Origin: Tetrastigma voinierianum
Taxonomy: Eukaryota > Streptophyta > Magnoliopsida > Vitales > Vitaceae
NCBI GenBank assembly: GCA_016808115.1
Contig: JAEQBH010000646.1
Location: forward strand, 2,418,001 to 2,482,000
Length of the DNA stretch: 64,000 nucleotides
Reading direction: 5' to 3'
A program made the translations under genes and the position numbers. The notes beneath the pieces are model-generated. The model ran no database searches. It worked only from the letters and a program-made list of their open reading frames with translations, and was not told the DNA's origin. This document shows, one piece after another, positions 1 through 11,960 of this stretch (the first letter of the stretch is position 1; the number at the start of each line of letters is the position of its first letter).

Positions 1-59
1 CAAACTCATCCAAGGGGTCATCCTCATATGATTTGGGTTTTTTTTAATAGGTTAAAGAT

Positions 60-591
60 GTTGACCTCCATGGTCATGTTCCTAAAGGTAAAGTTACATA
101 AGACCATTCCTACAATTAATTAAGGTATTAGATGTAGCTAAGAAAGGTCTTCCTAGGATGATGGGTATTTTGTTGGTTCTCTTAGTGGATTTCTCTATGT
201 CAAGCACGACAAAGTCGACGGGGTAGTAGAATGTGTTGGCTTGTACCAATACGTCTTCCACTATACCTCTCAGTTTCTTTATAGATCTATCGGCCAAGGA
301 AAGAGTGATGTTAGTAGGTTTAAGCTCTTCCAAACCAAATTGTTTATAGACCGAATAAGGGAGGATGTTGACACTAGCCCCTACATAAAGTAGGGCTTTC
401 TCTATATGTGTCTCCCCAATGGTAACTAATATGGTAGGGCATCCTAGATCTTTATGCTTAATGGGGATTTTGTTCTCTATGATAGCACCCACTTGTTCAG
501 TAAGGAATGCCTTTTTCTCTATGTTCAAACCCCTTTTCACAATACACAAGTCCTTTAAAAACTTAGCATAAGTGGGGACTTTCTTAATCAT
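60..591 (-). pseudogene. E1 retroelement aspartic protease region (Ty3/gypsy, Athila/Tat-like), inactivated
   Basis: This is the retropepsin-like part of a Ty3/gypsy polyprotein, which would cut Gag-Pol into mature proteins. Reading leftward from 591 an open frame of 165 residues holds the pre-protease linker (VPTYAKFLKDL), the domain entry (KHKDLGCPTI), the active-site stretch and the closing IILGRPFLAT motif. The family active site is Asp-(Leu/Thr)-Gly-Ala-Ser; here residues 69-73 read Y-V-G-A-S, so the catalytic Asp codon (385-387) encodes Tyr. The frame breaks at about 93 and the homology continues in another frame (NMTMEVNIF) to about 60. RT would lie beyond the left edge. E1 gag lies directly upstream in the same orientation. 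Lineage is inferred from motif wording; protease identity is secure, loss of activity is an inference from the missing Asp. Confidence 0.88.
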
Positions 592-1199
592 ATCTAGAAG
601 AGGAATGTTGACTTTGACCTATTAAAGTGCCTCAAGAATATGTGAGTCATTATTCTTCTTCTTCTTACCTCTAGATGCACTTAGGAATGGTGGTGTAAGA
701 TGCACATAGTCTCATGGCTTAATGATTATTCTTTTGGATTCCTTTGTTTGGCTCTTAGAGGCTTCTTCCTCATTGGTTTTTCCTTGCTCTTTTTCTTTAA
801 GGATCCCATCAACCTCCTATAGTAGTGTATGAAGGAAAGGTTGTTGGATTTTCCTACCCCTTATCAATGTCATGATGCCTTTGACCTCTTTATAATTCCC
901 CTCATTAGTATCTACCTCATGTATTCCCCTAGGGTTTTGTGGGGTTGAAATGGGAATTTACCTTTCTCTTGTATGGTAAGTGCATTTGTAAGCCTAGAGA
1001 GGGTTTTTTGCACATTGGCCATCTTTTGGGACATATCTCCTTGATTTTTCTCCAAATAATCCAACCTTTGGTCATGTCTCTTATTTATGACTCTTTGATC
1101 TCCTATGAAATCAAACATTATCTTTTTTATCTTCGAAATATCATTGGTAAGATAATTTCCTTGGGTAGGTGCTTGATTGCTCTGATTTAGCCCTTGGTT
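592..1199 (-). pseudogene. E1 gag-to-protease linker with stop codons
   Basis: Continuous homology between gag and protease can be followed through three frames. Near 912-1118 a 68-residue frame has a coiled-coil-like stretch (MSQKMANVQKTLSRLTNAL) followed by KFPFQP, which matches the spacer after the gag zinc knuckle in Athila/Tat elements. Around 830-870 the frame reads IMTLIRGRKI, a version of the family's TLRSGK motif. Near 600-720 it reads YVHLTPPFLSASRGKKK and then VKVNIPLLDMIKK, the usual entry to protease. At least three in-frame stops interrupt it. The polyprotein was once continuous here. Confidence 0.7.
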
Positions 1200-2341
1200 T
1201 TACTTCCAAGAAAGGTTGGGATGGTTCCTCCAATTAGAATTGTAAGTGTTTCCATAGCTATTGTTGTTATAATTGTTCCTAAAGGGTGGGGCCTTGTATT
1301 GCTCAATAAATTTGGCTTGCCCCTCTAGGGTTTCTCTCATAGCAGGGAGTGAAGGATATCTCTCCACATGATGGTCATAAGATAAACATGTATGGCATGG
1401 TATGGGTTTATTTTCTACATCATTAGCTGTATTGACCTCTCTTTTGAGGGACATATCATCAAGTCTCCTATGTAGTCTAGCTAAGCTAGCTCTTATGTCA
1501 GTGTTGTCATTAACTTGATATATTCCTCTCTTATTTTCATAATTTAGCATAGGTTTGGATGTCTCTCTAGCTAGAGACTCCTCCCATGCTATGGAACTTA
1601 GGAATTGTATTGCTTCATTATCGGGTTTATGGAAGAAGCCTACATTGTACATAGACTTTGGAAATTGTTTCATATTTAAGGTAAATCCATCGTAGAAGAA
1701 ATTGGCTAAGGTGAATTTCTCAAAGTCGTGATGAGGGCATGCATTAATTGCATCCATATATATGTCCCAACATTGGTGGAACCTCTCACCTTCTTTAGCA
1801 CTAAAGGTGCTGATTTGTTTTTTCAAAAGTCGTAGTTTTATTTTTGAGGAAAAACTTTTTCAAGAATAGGGCTTGTAATTCAGCCCATGTATTTATGCTC
1901 AAGGGTGTTAAACTCTCAAGCCAAGTTTTAGCTTTATCTTTTAAAGTAAAAGGGAACAAAGTAAGCCATACCGATTGGACGTAGTCCCCTCCTTGATTGT
2001 TGGCATAGAACTTGGTAGTCTTGTATGAGAGTGTAAGGATGCTCACTCTCCATCACATGAAATGCAGGTAATTGTGCCAACACTTGTATTCTTACGACAT
2101 AGTTCTCCTTGGGCGGCACAATGCATGATGGAGTGTTGTCCATGGGTGGATTCCTTTGCTCCCAAAGTGTTCTAGGTGCTTGAGAAGTTGCTATTTGAGG
2201 TGCATTTTGAGTGTTTTTGGTTGGAGCTACTTGTTCCTCTCTGGTATTCTCCCCATTCTTAGATTGGTCTTCCATGTTTTGAGGCGGTGGTTCCAATATG
2301 GCAAGTCTACCAGTGCTAGTTCTATCCCAGTTTTTTATCAT
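1200..2341 (-). pseudogene. E1 Gag (retrotransposon gag domain and zinc knuckle), frameshifted
   Basis: Gag forms the particle that packages the element's RNA. The likely start is the ATG at 2341 (MIKNWDRTSTGR), followed by a Pro/Gln-rich N-terminus. The gag core is spread over overlapping frames: VWLTLFPFTLKDKAKTWLES (frame 1801-2046), then FSAKEGERFHQCWDIYMDAI and CPHHDFEKFTLANFFYDG (frame 1200-1826), the standard order in Athila/Tat gag. The zinc knuckle reads CHTCLSYDHHVERY, so the last Cys of the CX2CX4HX4C pattern is Tyr. It ends in the NYNNNSYGNTYNSNWRNHPN stretch that closes many plant gags. Frameshifts near 1815 and 1985 mean no intact Gag can be made. Confidence 0.9.
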
Positions 2342-2976
2342 ATGATGAAAATTAAATAAACTAAAAGAAAAAGAAACTAAAAGTATGGTTAGTCCAAAAA
2401 ATAAAATAAAACAAAAATAAAGTAAAAAAATCAAAAAAATATAAAGCAATTAAAGAAAAATTAAAACTCAACATTAAAAAGAAAATTATACCCTCGTAAA
2501 GGCACCATTGGTGATTCTCATTATGTCGGGTGGTTAGGATTGAGACGCAGGAAAGCACAAAAATTTCCTATAAAACCTAAACAACCCCGTAGCCCGGTCG
2601 CTTACAATAGGTATAATGCGACTATATAGAGTCGCCCATTAGAGGTTTTCCTCTGGTTTTGTGACAAGTTTCTAAATTATTTTTATGAAACCGAAATTAA
2701 AAATGGAAATATAAAGATTGATTTTGGATGCTTTGGACAAGTGATGTTTCCTGATTTTTGTGAAAACAATATAAAGAAGGTCTTTGGCTTTGGGTTCACT
2801 AAATTCGGCCTCACCATGGTGATTCAAAATGGGGGTTTTGTAATTTTAGGTCGTTTGCCTAAGAAACCGACTAATATAATAGCCGATCCCCTAAACTTTG
2901 CCTGGGTTTCTCTTGCAGGATATAATTGAAGCATAAATTCTAAGTATAAAGTAAGTAATTCATACTTGATTTTAAA
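2342..2976 (-). mobile_element. E1 5' leader and LTR (R/U5-like) fragment
   Basis: No gene is visible. Upstream of E1 gag (to the right on the plus strand) comes an AT-rich leader, and from about 2590 LTR-like sequence. 2600-2960 has a diverged second copy at 4980-5345, with matching blocks such as the 'ctttggctttgggttcac' region and the end 'gaagcataaattctaag'. A short inverted repeat (gcgact...agtcgc) lies near 2617-2634. A primer-binding site could not be assigned. The block is cut at 2977 by a chromovirus-type LTR end. Confidence 0.55.
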
Positions 2977-4150
2977 TGTGACGCCCCAAAATTCAGGGGT
3001 CCATTGATCAACCATCAACCCTTGGAAGACCTATGGATATCATGTGACCCGATACCACACCTTTATGTCCCATTTACCGGGACCCATCATTTTACAAACC
3101 AGATAGAGTCCCTGTGGATATCATGGTGACCTGAAGACCACACATCATACATCCTATTCACTGATCCATCATTTTATTGTAAACCGGCAGAGCCCCTTTC
3201 GTGCTAGAGCTCTTCCTCCAAAAACGACCTCAGATAATATAGTACTATAGAAAACAACATTTGGTACTATTCGGGGTTCACCTAGCAGGCAGCAACCTTA
3301 CTCCTAGGTTACCTCAAGTTGCTACATGGCTTCCACCTTTGCCTAAGCGACTCGCTTCGCCTTGGTAAAGCTCACCTTCGCCTAGGCAAGGTAGAGCCTA
3401 AAATTTGGACTAGTGTAACACAAAATTTTACAAGAGTTCAATTTTCCCAACTCTTTACATAATATTACATGCCAACATTCATTTACTAGAAAAATAAATG
3501 TTACAAAAAAAATTACAGAAGTAATTATAAAGCCACAATCAGGTTTTCTTTTCTTCTAATTTCTCGCCTCGATGAGAGTCACACACTCACGCTTGTTCCG
3601 CTTCAAATGTTATCCCATATAGGGCAGACCCACGCCCAACGTATAAATCCGCAGAGGTTACTCCCCACCTAAGTACATGCAATGCTTGTTCCTAAATAAT
3701 TTTCATGTCGTTATCCAATCTCCAAGCAAGATATGCAATCCTAGGTTGGAATTTGACATGCCATGCCATGAAATGAGATGCGATTCACTCATGCACCATA
3801 CCAGAGTCTTTACCGGCTCCCACCACACAATACAACGCCAATGTGTGGTAAAATCCGTCATTGATGGATTACATCCAATGATCATTTTCAAACAAAATTC
3901 ATTTGTTTATAAACCAAAAGCTTTTGGGATGTTACACCTCAAATGATCATTTCCCATTTACAAACCATGTGTCTATGCGCCGAATTTTCTGGTCTCACCA
4001 TAGGGCTCCACATGCCTTCCAAACACTTTTGACTTTCACCGCTAGAGGTCTAACTAGTCCCGTCTTTCACTCGAGGGAGTATTCAGCCCTTCTTTGCCAG
4101 CCACCCGACACAAGTTTTTACCATTTTATGTTACTCTTGGTTTGAAGCGT
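2977..4150. mobile_element. Chromovirus-type LTR fragment starting TGTGACGCCCC
   Basis: It begins with TGTGACGCCCC, the end signature seen on several LTRs in this window, and shares wording with 22200-22600 (the 'cctacctaagt.acatgcaatg' area). It contains a short cluster of CGCCTAGGC-like words at 3330-3400. The right border was not found by a matching GTYACA end, so about 4150 is only where the text turns back into Athila-type LTR. The open frames at 3677-4145 look like chance. Confidence 0.5.
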
Positions 4151-4385
4151 GACTGCCCCCTTCGGTCACCATGATGGGGGTGGATCGGATCCACCTCACC
4201 CCGAGAAAGATGACTACTCACTCATGGTGAGCCTTGAACACACAATAAAATAGAAAGAAAGCAGAAAAAATAAAGACTACGAATTGAAAACTTCTATTAA
4301 TGAAAAAGGGAGGAAGATCTCTAAAAATTACAAAACTACTAAAACTAAGAAAATTTGGAAATTTATTTTGTTTAATCATCCAACA

Positions 4386-4395
4386 CTATTTATAA
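4386..4395 (-). promoter_or_regulatory. LTR TATA box
   Basis: On the minus strand this reads TTATAAATAG, a good plant TATA box. It lies about 120 bp downstream, in the direction of transcription, of the GCGAAATTTCGC word cluster at 4515-4620. The use as a promoter is inferred. Confidence 0.5.
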
Positions 4396-4514
4396 TACAT
4401 CTTTGGAGGTTTTATTCGTGCCTAAGGCAAGTACTTGCCATTTACAAATAGGATCCTGAAGATTGGAAATAAAAAAAACTTGCTATTTTTTGTCTGCTGC
4501 AATTTTTGTACTAG

Positions 4515-4620
4515 ATTTGGGTGTCAGAGCGAAATTTCGCACTCACTGCCTAAGTCAATGCAAAATCGCAATTCTAGTCACTGAATTGAGGAGATGGTGC
4601 AAAATTGCATGGATGTAGTA
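4515..4620 (-). repeat. Iterated near-palindromic word cluster (GCGAAATTTCGC)
   Basis: One perfect palindrome GCGAAATTTCGC (about 4519-4531) is followed by weaker variants such as GCAAAATCGC and GCAAAATTGC. It sits in U3, upstream of the TATA box at 4386-4395. Confidence 0.6.
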
Positions 4621-5784
4621 CGAAATACTCTATAATGTTTTGAAATCTTCCATATTCTTGCGTGATCATTCCTTCATTGTTCCAACTTGGTTGAATTGCT
4701 TCCACGTGCTTCTAAGCTCATACAAAAGATATAAGATATCCTCATTGATTTTGACCCCATGATATCAAAGAGCCATAAAAATTCCCTAAAAAGGCAATTA
4801 TGCATACTTGTACTCAGTAAAATCATTAGTAATGGGTTTCGAGGCTAACAACTCACATGATTGGGTAAATATGAGTTTCCAGCACAAAAAAGGGTTTTAA
4901 AATAGGAAAATTAAGTATGTTTAACTGCCCTTTTTTATCTGTTTTGAGAAACACAAAAATTTATAATACCTATTTCTAACCCCAGGTAGCCTGTAGCTAC
5001 GAATGTATAGTGGCTCTAGGGTCGTCCTTAGGGATGGTTTTTCCTTTTTCGTGTAATCTTAGGTCAAATGCTCAATTTGGTTTGCTTGAATAAAATCAGG
5101 AAAAAAAAATATAATTTTTAATTGATTATAGTAGAGAATGATCGATTGGATGATTGGTTTGAAAAATTATATCAAAAGAGCTTGGGCTTTGGTTTCTCCA
5201 AAATCGACCTCACCATGAGAGGGTCAAATGGGGGTTTATTTTAGTCTTGGTTGTCTACTCAAAGGATCAACATATAGTTGTCCCTTGAACTCCGCCTAGG
5301 TTCCTTTTAACTGATTTAGATGAAGCATAAATTCTAAGTGTATGACAATCATAATTTAAACTAGTAATTAGAGGGTCCTAATAGGTTCTTAACTCGACTC
5401 GACTCAGTGGTGGTTTCGGATAAAAAAGCAATATAATACACATGCTGGGTCAAAAGTGTACTACTTAAACACCCAACATACCAGTCAGACTTGCGAAGTA
5501 TCAAGAAGACTAGTGGAAGAGAAAAGAGACTCCTATATGGATAGTTGGGGGAACCAAGACTGCTGCCATTCCTTACTGGATGTCCCCAACTAATTTACAT
5601 GATGAGTAAAAAACTCATCTTGTTTTTAGTCAAAATTTCATGCATAATTGAGAGCTTAATGTCTATTTAAATGTAGAATTATGGAATCTTCATCAAAGTT
5701 ATTGTTTTATAGGAATCAAGATCAAAAGAAGCAAAAAGAGTAAGAAAAGAAACTTAAAAGGCCAAGACAGGAAGAAGAATTGTC

Positions 5785-6055
5785 TCGACATTTAACCTTT
5801 GTCACGATAACATTGAGAAGAACCCCTGGAAGAGAACTAAAAGTTGTCGTGACAATTTACAAAGTTGTCGCAACATTTATCAGAAAGGGAAGGTCAAGTA
5901 GAATGTTGTGATAACCTGGCAACAATGTTGAAGACACAATTAGAAAAGAAATTGTCGTGACAAATTTTATTTTGTCATGACAAATATATAAGAAGTAAAC
6001 AGTTTGAGAACAGTAGCAATTGTTGCAATATTTGAACAAATTGTCGCGACAACCT
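5785..6055 (+). repeat. Iterated near-palindromic word cluster (TTGTCGCGACAA)
   Basis: About ten variants of TTGTCGYGACAA are scattered here, for example TTGTCGTGACAA near 5843 and 5955 and TTGTCGCGACAAC near 6041. They lie directly upstream of the TATA box at 6121. Confidence 0.75.
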
Positions 6056-6120
6056 ATCTAGTGGGCTTGCATTGAAGTCCATAAAATCCGCCTAGAATTC
6101 AGGCCCAACAGAAATTGGCC

Positions 6121-6128
6121 TATAAATA
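6121..6128 (+). promoter_or_regulatory. LTR TATA box
   Basis: TATAAATA at 6121-6128 lies about 65 bp downstream of the last palindromic word. A purine-rich leader follows. Promoter function is inferred from the LTR layout. Confidence 0.6.
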
Positions 6129-6921
6129 GAAAGAGATAGGGCGTAGAAAGAAAAAAGGACGAGACAAAAAAATATAGAAGGAGGAGAAGAGAAATAGAGG
6201 ATTAGAGCTTTTGTAGATATTTTTCTTTTCTTTTCTTTAATTTTCATTTTTTTATTTGATTTGAGTTGAAAATTTTACTTGTGATCTTTTAATACCCAGC
6301 TCCATTACTGTCTGAACTTGAAGGAAAGCTAAAAAAATTATTGCATTTTCTTTTCTTCATTCTCTTAATTGTACCTTTCAATGAATTTGTTTAAACAACT
6401 AGTCATTGTTGTGTGCAATCCAGTCATGGAAGGCTAAGCTCCTTCTAGGAAGGGATTAATGAATTGATTTCTATGTTTTCATTTTTTTTTTAATTTAAGT
6501 TTTGGGTTTGAAGACTGAATTTATCTAATTGGTATTGTGCTAGAAATGTAGTGTTCTAAGTATCAGTTTAGTATACACATAAGAGTTGTTCCAAGCTCTG
6601 TTTTCAAGGATACCTTCTAGTGACAACAGAAGGGTTTTTCCCAAGAGCAAGGAGTAGTATTTGAAGGGTATGTTAAATTGATATTCTTGTAATCCACGTA
6701 ATTCAATATCACCGTGATAAATCACAAAATGCCTTAACTCTCTCGCTGCTGTTCCTTGGTGCGGACAACGTAAGTGTGTTCCTAAGGCATAAGGGACAAC
6801 TCTGGGTGAATTATCGGTTTAAAATTTGAAGGTTTCATCTCATTTTGGTAGAATAATCTTGGTCCTGTCTTGGAAGAAATTATTCTCATTGAAATGTTGA
6901 CTGAGGTACCAATTGTATTAG

Positions 6922-7681
6922 AGAGAGCTTGTATTACCCTGCCCATGGGGACGAGTTAACTCTAGTCCTAAGAATTGGTTGAGTAGTACTGGTTTAGGAA
7001 GTGCAACCAAGTCTTGAAGAGAATTAGTTCCTAAAAGTAATCATTTAAACACATGTTGTCCTGGTTTAGGAACATGGTGTTCTAAATGGTGAAATGTATA
7101 GTGGTTGAATGCATTTCAAGACTATACTAACATACTCTTGGATAAATATAGATTCAACTCATAACCATTCTTGGTTCTTAATCGTTTGTAAATCGTAGCT
7201 CAATATTGACTACATAATTAGGTTCAGTTTATCATGCATTTGATATAGTAATTCATTGATCCAAACTAAAGGATTTATTCTGACACCTGATATCCAACAT
7301 CCCCTCAAGGGATAGCTGAGGTGTGCTCTTGAGGCTAAGAATAGTGATCCCTTGGAAAATGTGATTAATATATTAAGGGTTGTCTTATTTTAATAAAAAT
7401 AAATTGTTTATGTCAATGGAGATGGATATATTGGTTAATCTATTGAGTGATGAACTAATCATGTTGAAGAAAGCTTGTATGGTCCATAGGGGCAAGTTAG
7501 CTTAAGTCCTAAGAATTGGTTAATTAGTATTGGTTTAGGAAAGACAATCAAGTCTTAAAGGAAATCAGTTTCCAAAAGTATCTATTTAGACACATGCTGT
7601 CCTAATTTGGGATAATGGTGCTCTAAATGGTGAAATGTATAGTTGTTGAATGCATTTCAAAACTATACTACAATATCCTTG
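6922..7681 (+). repeat. Diverged direct duplication inside an LTR
   Basis: 6922-7140 and 7466-7681 are direct copies offset by about 541 bp. They share 'cctaagaattggtt', 'ctaaatggtgaaatgtatag' and 'ttgaatgcatttca' in the same order. Substitutions and small indels show the duplication is old. Confidence 0.8.
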
Positions 7682-8047
7682 GACAAGACCAAAATTTAGC
7701 TTTGCACCAGTTGTTTTTGAACAAGTTGCAAACTAGTGATTAGATCATTAATTCCATTCCTAGTGTTCATTCAATCTCAGAGAAACTTGTAATTGGTTTA
7801 GAATAGATCTTTCTTTCAATTAAAGAAAAGAACCAAAAATATTGTTCAATTCAAATAGTTAGTTAGTTTGCACTCTTGAAAAATTGGAGTTCAAATAGTG
7901 AAGATCTCGGAAAGTACCTGGTACTTAGTCTCACTTTTCTAGATCCCCGTGGGAACGAGATGGACTTTAAAATCACTTTATTACTATCGACTCCAGCACC
8001 AAGTAAAGAAGAGAAACCAAATTGAAATTTAAATAGTAAAGAGTAAG

Positions 8048-10646
8048 TGTAACGCCCCAAAAATACCCTAGAATTTTTATAATAAAAAAAATTATTAAAT
8101 ATTCCGGCTATAATTGAGCCAACTCGGGTATTTTTCTAGGAATTGTTAGATGAATATTTATTTAAATAATTATATGCTAAAATGAGAAATTTATTGAATC
8201 CGGAAATAAACCCAAGTGAAAAGAGAAAATATGAAATTAGAAATGGTAACCTAAGTAATAATTGTAAATAAGTTTAGATGTTCAAGTGAAATTAGGATAA
8301 ATAAATGTGATAAGGGGAAAATAATAGAAGACTGTCTTAAGAAATAATAGAGAAATGGAGGACCTAAATACAAAAAAGAAATAAAGAAAAAAAGAAAAAT
8401 CAAGGAAAGGTGGTATGGCACGAGGGAAAGAGGAGGAAGTTTCCTCCTTTAAAATACGATTAAGGGTGATCCATAAGAAAAGGAAAACAGAGAAAAGGAG
8501 AGATTTTGAGCGAGAAGCCTCACTTCTCTCTTACTTCCTTCCAATGATCGACCTAAGGACAGCGAGCAGGAGGAAGAGCTCCATCCTCATGACAAGGGGC
8601 TTCAGATAGAGACCTGAGTCGGGAGTTTCGAAGAAACCCGAGAAGCAGGTCTTCTTCCTACTTTGGTTATTTTCTACTCCCAAGGGCTGTGTGGTGGTTG
8701 CCTTCCCTATGAAATGTTTGTATTTTGAACCATGTGAAGCCGCCATAATATGATAAGTGCATTAATCTAGACCTTAGAACTGGTTTTTGGGTAGGGAATA
8801 AAGGGAATTTGGTAGTGAGTCCTTCTGGTAAATTGTAACCATATCAATAAACTTGATGTTAGAATTTCGAATTTCTCAATTCGGACCTCTATAGACCAAG
8901 TTATGGTCCTTTTACCAAGGTCAAGTCAGCTCCTACTTAAGTCAGTTAGGGGCCTCCACCATCCGTGTCCACTGGTCATGTTACTACGTCCGACCTCCAA
9001 CTTAATGTCATAACCCTTCGTCCGGGTCCCCGCTGTGTTCTTGAACACTATGGAAAGCCCATTGAGCCAATATTCCATTCATATGCTATGGAGGACAGGG
9101 GTGTCGTGCCCAGCTCGTATTAAAACGTGACACCCCGCCTGCCAGTTAGCTTCGGGCCGGGCTTGATTACGTGCACTCCAACTGGCGCCCAACTTCTTCA
9201 TCTGAACTCCGTTTCGGGTGTTCTTGGACTCTATGGAAATCCCATTGAGTCAAGAATCCATCTATATATAGCTTTTTTAAATTAGAACTCAAAGTAAAAT
9301 CCAAAAAATCAATCCTAACCAAAACCACTAGCATGCACGAATAATATTGTTCTTTAATGGTTTTGGAATAGGGGCTGACGAGGAGGAAAATCCAAACTGA
9401 GATTGAGATTTTGAGGATTGGAATCAAAGTGCAAAGCTTTTTGGGTTTGTTCCCACCGACTTTGACCTCAAGCTCAAGTTTTTGCATGTTTGTTCTACCG
9501 ACTCTATTCCTCAAGCTTCAAGTTTTTTGCATGTTTGTTTCCATCTTTCCTATTCTCGTTCTTTCAATATTTGAAATGCTTCGTTTAAATGCATAAGAAA
9601 ACATATCGAATTGTTTTAAATGATTTGAAGAAATTGATTGTAAAATGTTTGCATATGAAAATCGGTATGACTATTGAAAGTGAACTATTTATACAAATGT
9701 ACATTGTGACCAGACTTGCTATAAAGGATTCAATGCCCTAATGGAATGTTAAACTGCTTAGTCTTCAGATAAGGATAGATTGGTATACCAATAGGGGTCA
9801 AAATAGTAGTATTGCGAACGATTGTATTGATGTGTCACTCCCATCAGTGATCTACGGACCGTACCTAAGAGTTTTCACTAATCGAATTTTTGATAATCAC
9901 GCTGAAATCTCAATGCGATCGTACCGTGTTATAAACTCGTTTTATATACCAAACAAGTACTCAAAGAGATCGGTGTTTGACTCGATATCCCTGTATAACA
10001 AACATTACAGTTAAATTTGAGCATGGGCGTAATCGAATTGAATTTGTGAGCATAATTGAATTGATTTGAGATTGTGAAATATTGAATATGAAAGTGTATT
10101 TTGGGATGATCAAGAACTATAATCCATTATATATAAAACAAGTATATGTATTGTATTTACATTGATCATCCATAAAGATTTGAAAGTTTAGAATTGTTAA
10201 ATTGCATGATTTGGATATAAACCGAAACTAAGAATGGATTTAGAGTAGAAACTACTCAAGATGAAAATGCTTAGCGATTGTTTTACCAACGACAAAATTT
10301 GAAAGCGATAGATAAAGGATGAAATGGACTCAAGATCGAGGAGCATCGAGTCATAAAGAAGGAAATTTCCTGAGTATGTCTCGACATGTGCATTCATTCC
10401 ATGTTTCTTTTGAACTTTCATATTTTGCAAAAACATTTTGAACTCAATATCTATATTTTGTAAATTAATTTGGAAAAAGGCATAGAAACGACTTCACCGT
10501 AAATATTTCATAAATGTAAATGTTTATGGGCTTGCCCTAAATTGAAATCGCTTCCGCAAAGATTTGATTTTGAGTGATTGAGTGATAACAGGGCATCTCG
10601 GACTCCTGTTTCTATTTGCCAAAAACAGACGGTCGAAAGGGTACCA
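8048..10646 (+). repeat. D1 5' LTR
   Basis: It runs from TGTAACGCCCC to GGGTACCA (the 3' LTR ends GGGGTACCACA) and is collinear over about 2.6 kb with 14998-17663, with many substitutions and indels. The small open frames inside (8415-8609, 9411-9596 and others) have frame-breaking indels in the other LTR copy, so they are not genes. It includes the CATAACT..TTCGT..CTATGGAAA module at 9008-9270. Confidence 0.85.
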
Positions 10647-10652
10647 TCTTTA

Positions 10653-10666
10653 AGGGTATCAAAGCC
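10653..10666 (+). other. D1 primer-binding site (initiator tRNA-Met)
   Basis: GGGTATCAAAGCC lies a few bases inside the 5' LTR end and matches the common plant PBS TGGTATCAGAGCC except for two positions. It would prime minus-strand cDNA from tRNA-iMet. Confidence 0.75.
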
Positions 10667-10911
10667 TAGGTTTAGGCTGCCTCTACAAAACGATTTTAAA
10701 ATTGTTTGTAAATGATTTTGATTGTGTATAACATGCATTTCATTTTGTAATATAAAGGATGATATGACTCGACACGGATCTTTCCCGGGGTCTTATTAAT
10801 GGGGATAAGCATGGTCTGCTCAACCTTCCCTTAGTGGTCGAGGATGACCAGGATTCGCCCTGAGCAATTTCCTGCTATGCGAGGTGTGGACAAGCATCTC
10901 ATGCTCCACCA

Positions 10912-11960
10912 ATGAATGAACTGGAACAAGTGGTAGGAGGTACTATGGGTACTCTCCAACAGCTAGCCTCAAGCTTTTTTAAAGAGCCAGCAATTGCAGA
11001 ATTGTTCAGTGAGGCTGACGCCTATCGAGAGTAATGGCAGGCATCGATCTATAGACTTTCTTAGAAAGAAAGAAGGTAAGCCTTCAATGGCAGAATTGAA
11101 GGTCTGAGAGGACTGGGAAGCGTAATGTCATGGCAAATGCACAGACAACCGAAGAGAAGTTGGAATGTGCAACCCACACACGTATCGAGGCTTACCGTTG
11201 GTGGGTTTCGTGATTCGTGACCGATCACCTAAAGAGTTGCTATACGGAGGTTCTTTTTTTGGATGAGTTCAAGAAGCATTACGTGGGTCGCATCTATTTG
11301 AAACAATATGCCATGAGTTTCATAATTTGAAATAAAGGCAATTATAACCAATATGTGAGACTACATGAGTAAGTATGCTCCCGAGATGGTGAGCTGGCAC
11401 AGGCGCCAAGTCAGAAGACGCTTAAGCGAATTAAGCATCTCGCCCATGTCACAGATTTTTCCATGATGATTTCTCCAAAATCACGATACGCGCCTGTTTC
11501 TGGAACGAGTAAAGAAAGAGAAAATGAAAGAAAAGATAGAAGATGTGAAAGAAAATCCCATAATATGCTCATTAGCGCAGAGTAAGAGATTCGGGACCAT
11601 TGTGGTTCCGTGCAAATTACACACTCGTGCCACCTTAGAGAGAAATGATCATCAACACCCATACCGTAAGTGCGCACTGTGGAGGAAGCTTTCAGAGGAC
11701 AAGACGTTCCTCGTTGTTCGTACCAGAAGAAAACACAAAGGAGATCACTGAGATCGGGACCGCTTGCTTCGGGTCAGGGATCCATGGAGCACAAATACGA
11801 AGATGTACTCTACACGCCCTTCATAGCACCCCAAACTCGGGGCAATGTATCATCAATCCAGAAAGGCAGCAAAAGTGTTGCATCACCAAGTGTTATGAGA
11901 CAAGGGACACAAACTACAAGATGGCCTGCTCCAAACAGAGATATAACAGCAGGGTGAGAA
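10912..11960 (+). pseudogene. D1 Gag remnant
   Basis: A start at 10912 gives MNELEQVVGGTMGTLQQLAS, then homology hops between frames. Recognisable gag words of the chromovirus type are EEKLECATH and YRWWVS near 11150-11210, FLDEFKKHYVGRIYLKQYA near 11255-11310, and YNQYVRLHE near 11350. These match the order in the family gag. Stops and frameshifts occur throughout. The C-terminal part near 11860-11955 reads SVMRQGTQTTRWPAPNRD. Protease homology follows directly. Confidence 0.7.

Larger units (their letters stand above)
4151..5345 (-). mobile_element. Athila-type LTR fragments in minus orientation
   Basis: 4155-4400 is similar to 17865-18100 (shared 'ggatccacctcacccc' and the following block), and 4980-5345 is a second copy of 2600-2960. 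A minus-strand TATA box lies at 4386-4395, and a cluster of GCGAAATTTCGC-like words at 4515-4620. The order fits R, TATA and U3 of an LTR read leftward, followed by the U5 end of another LTR. No coding sequence is seen. Confidence 0.55.
5346..8047 (+). mobile_element. Athila-type LTR, plus orientation, with long R/U5 region
   Basis: No protein-coding signal is visible. The block has an LTR promoter layout in plus orientation: palindromic word cluster at 5785-6055, TATA box at 6121-6128, then a T-rich leader. Near 7940 it has 'ccgtgggaacgaga', wording typical of the U5 end of Athila-type LTRs. It holds a diverged internal duplication (6922-7140 and 7466-7681). D1 is inserted at 8048, shown by the GTAAG duplication, and the interrupted sequence resumes at 17669. 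Confidence 0.55.

Noticed and set aside
3677..4145. Two overlapping frames of 80-89 residues
   Set aside because: They lie in LTR sequence, have no recognisable motif, and the opposite strand is open as well.
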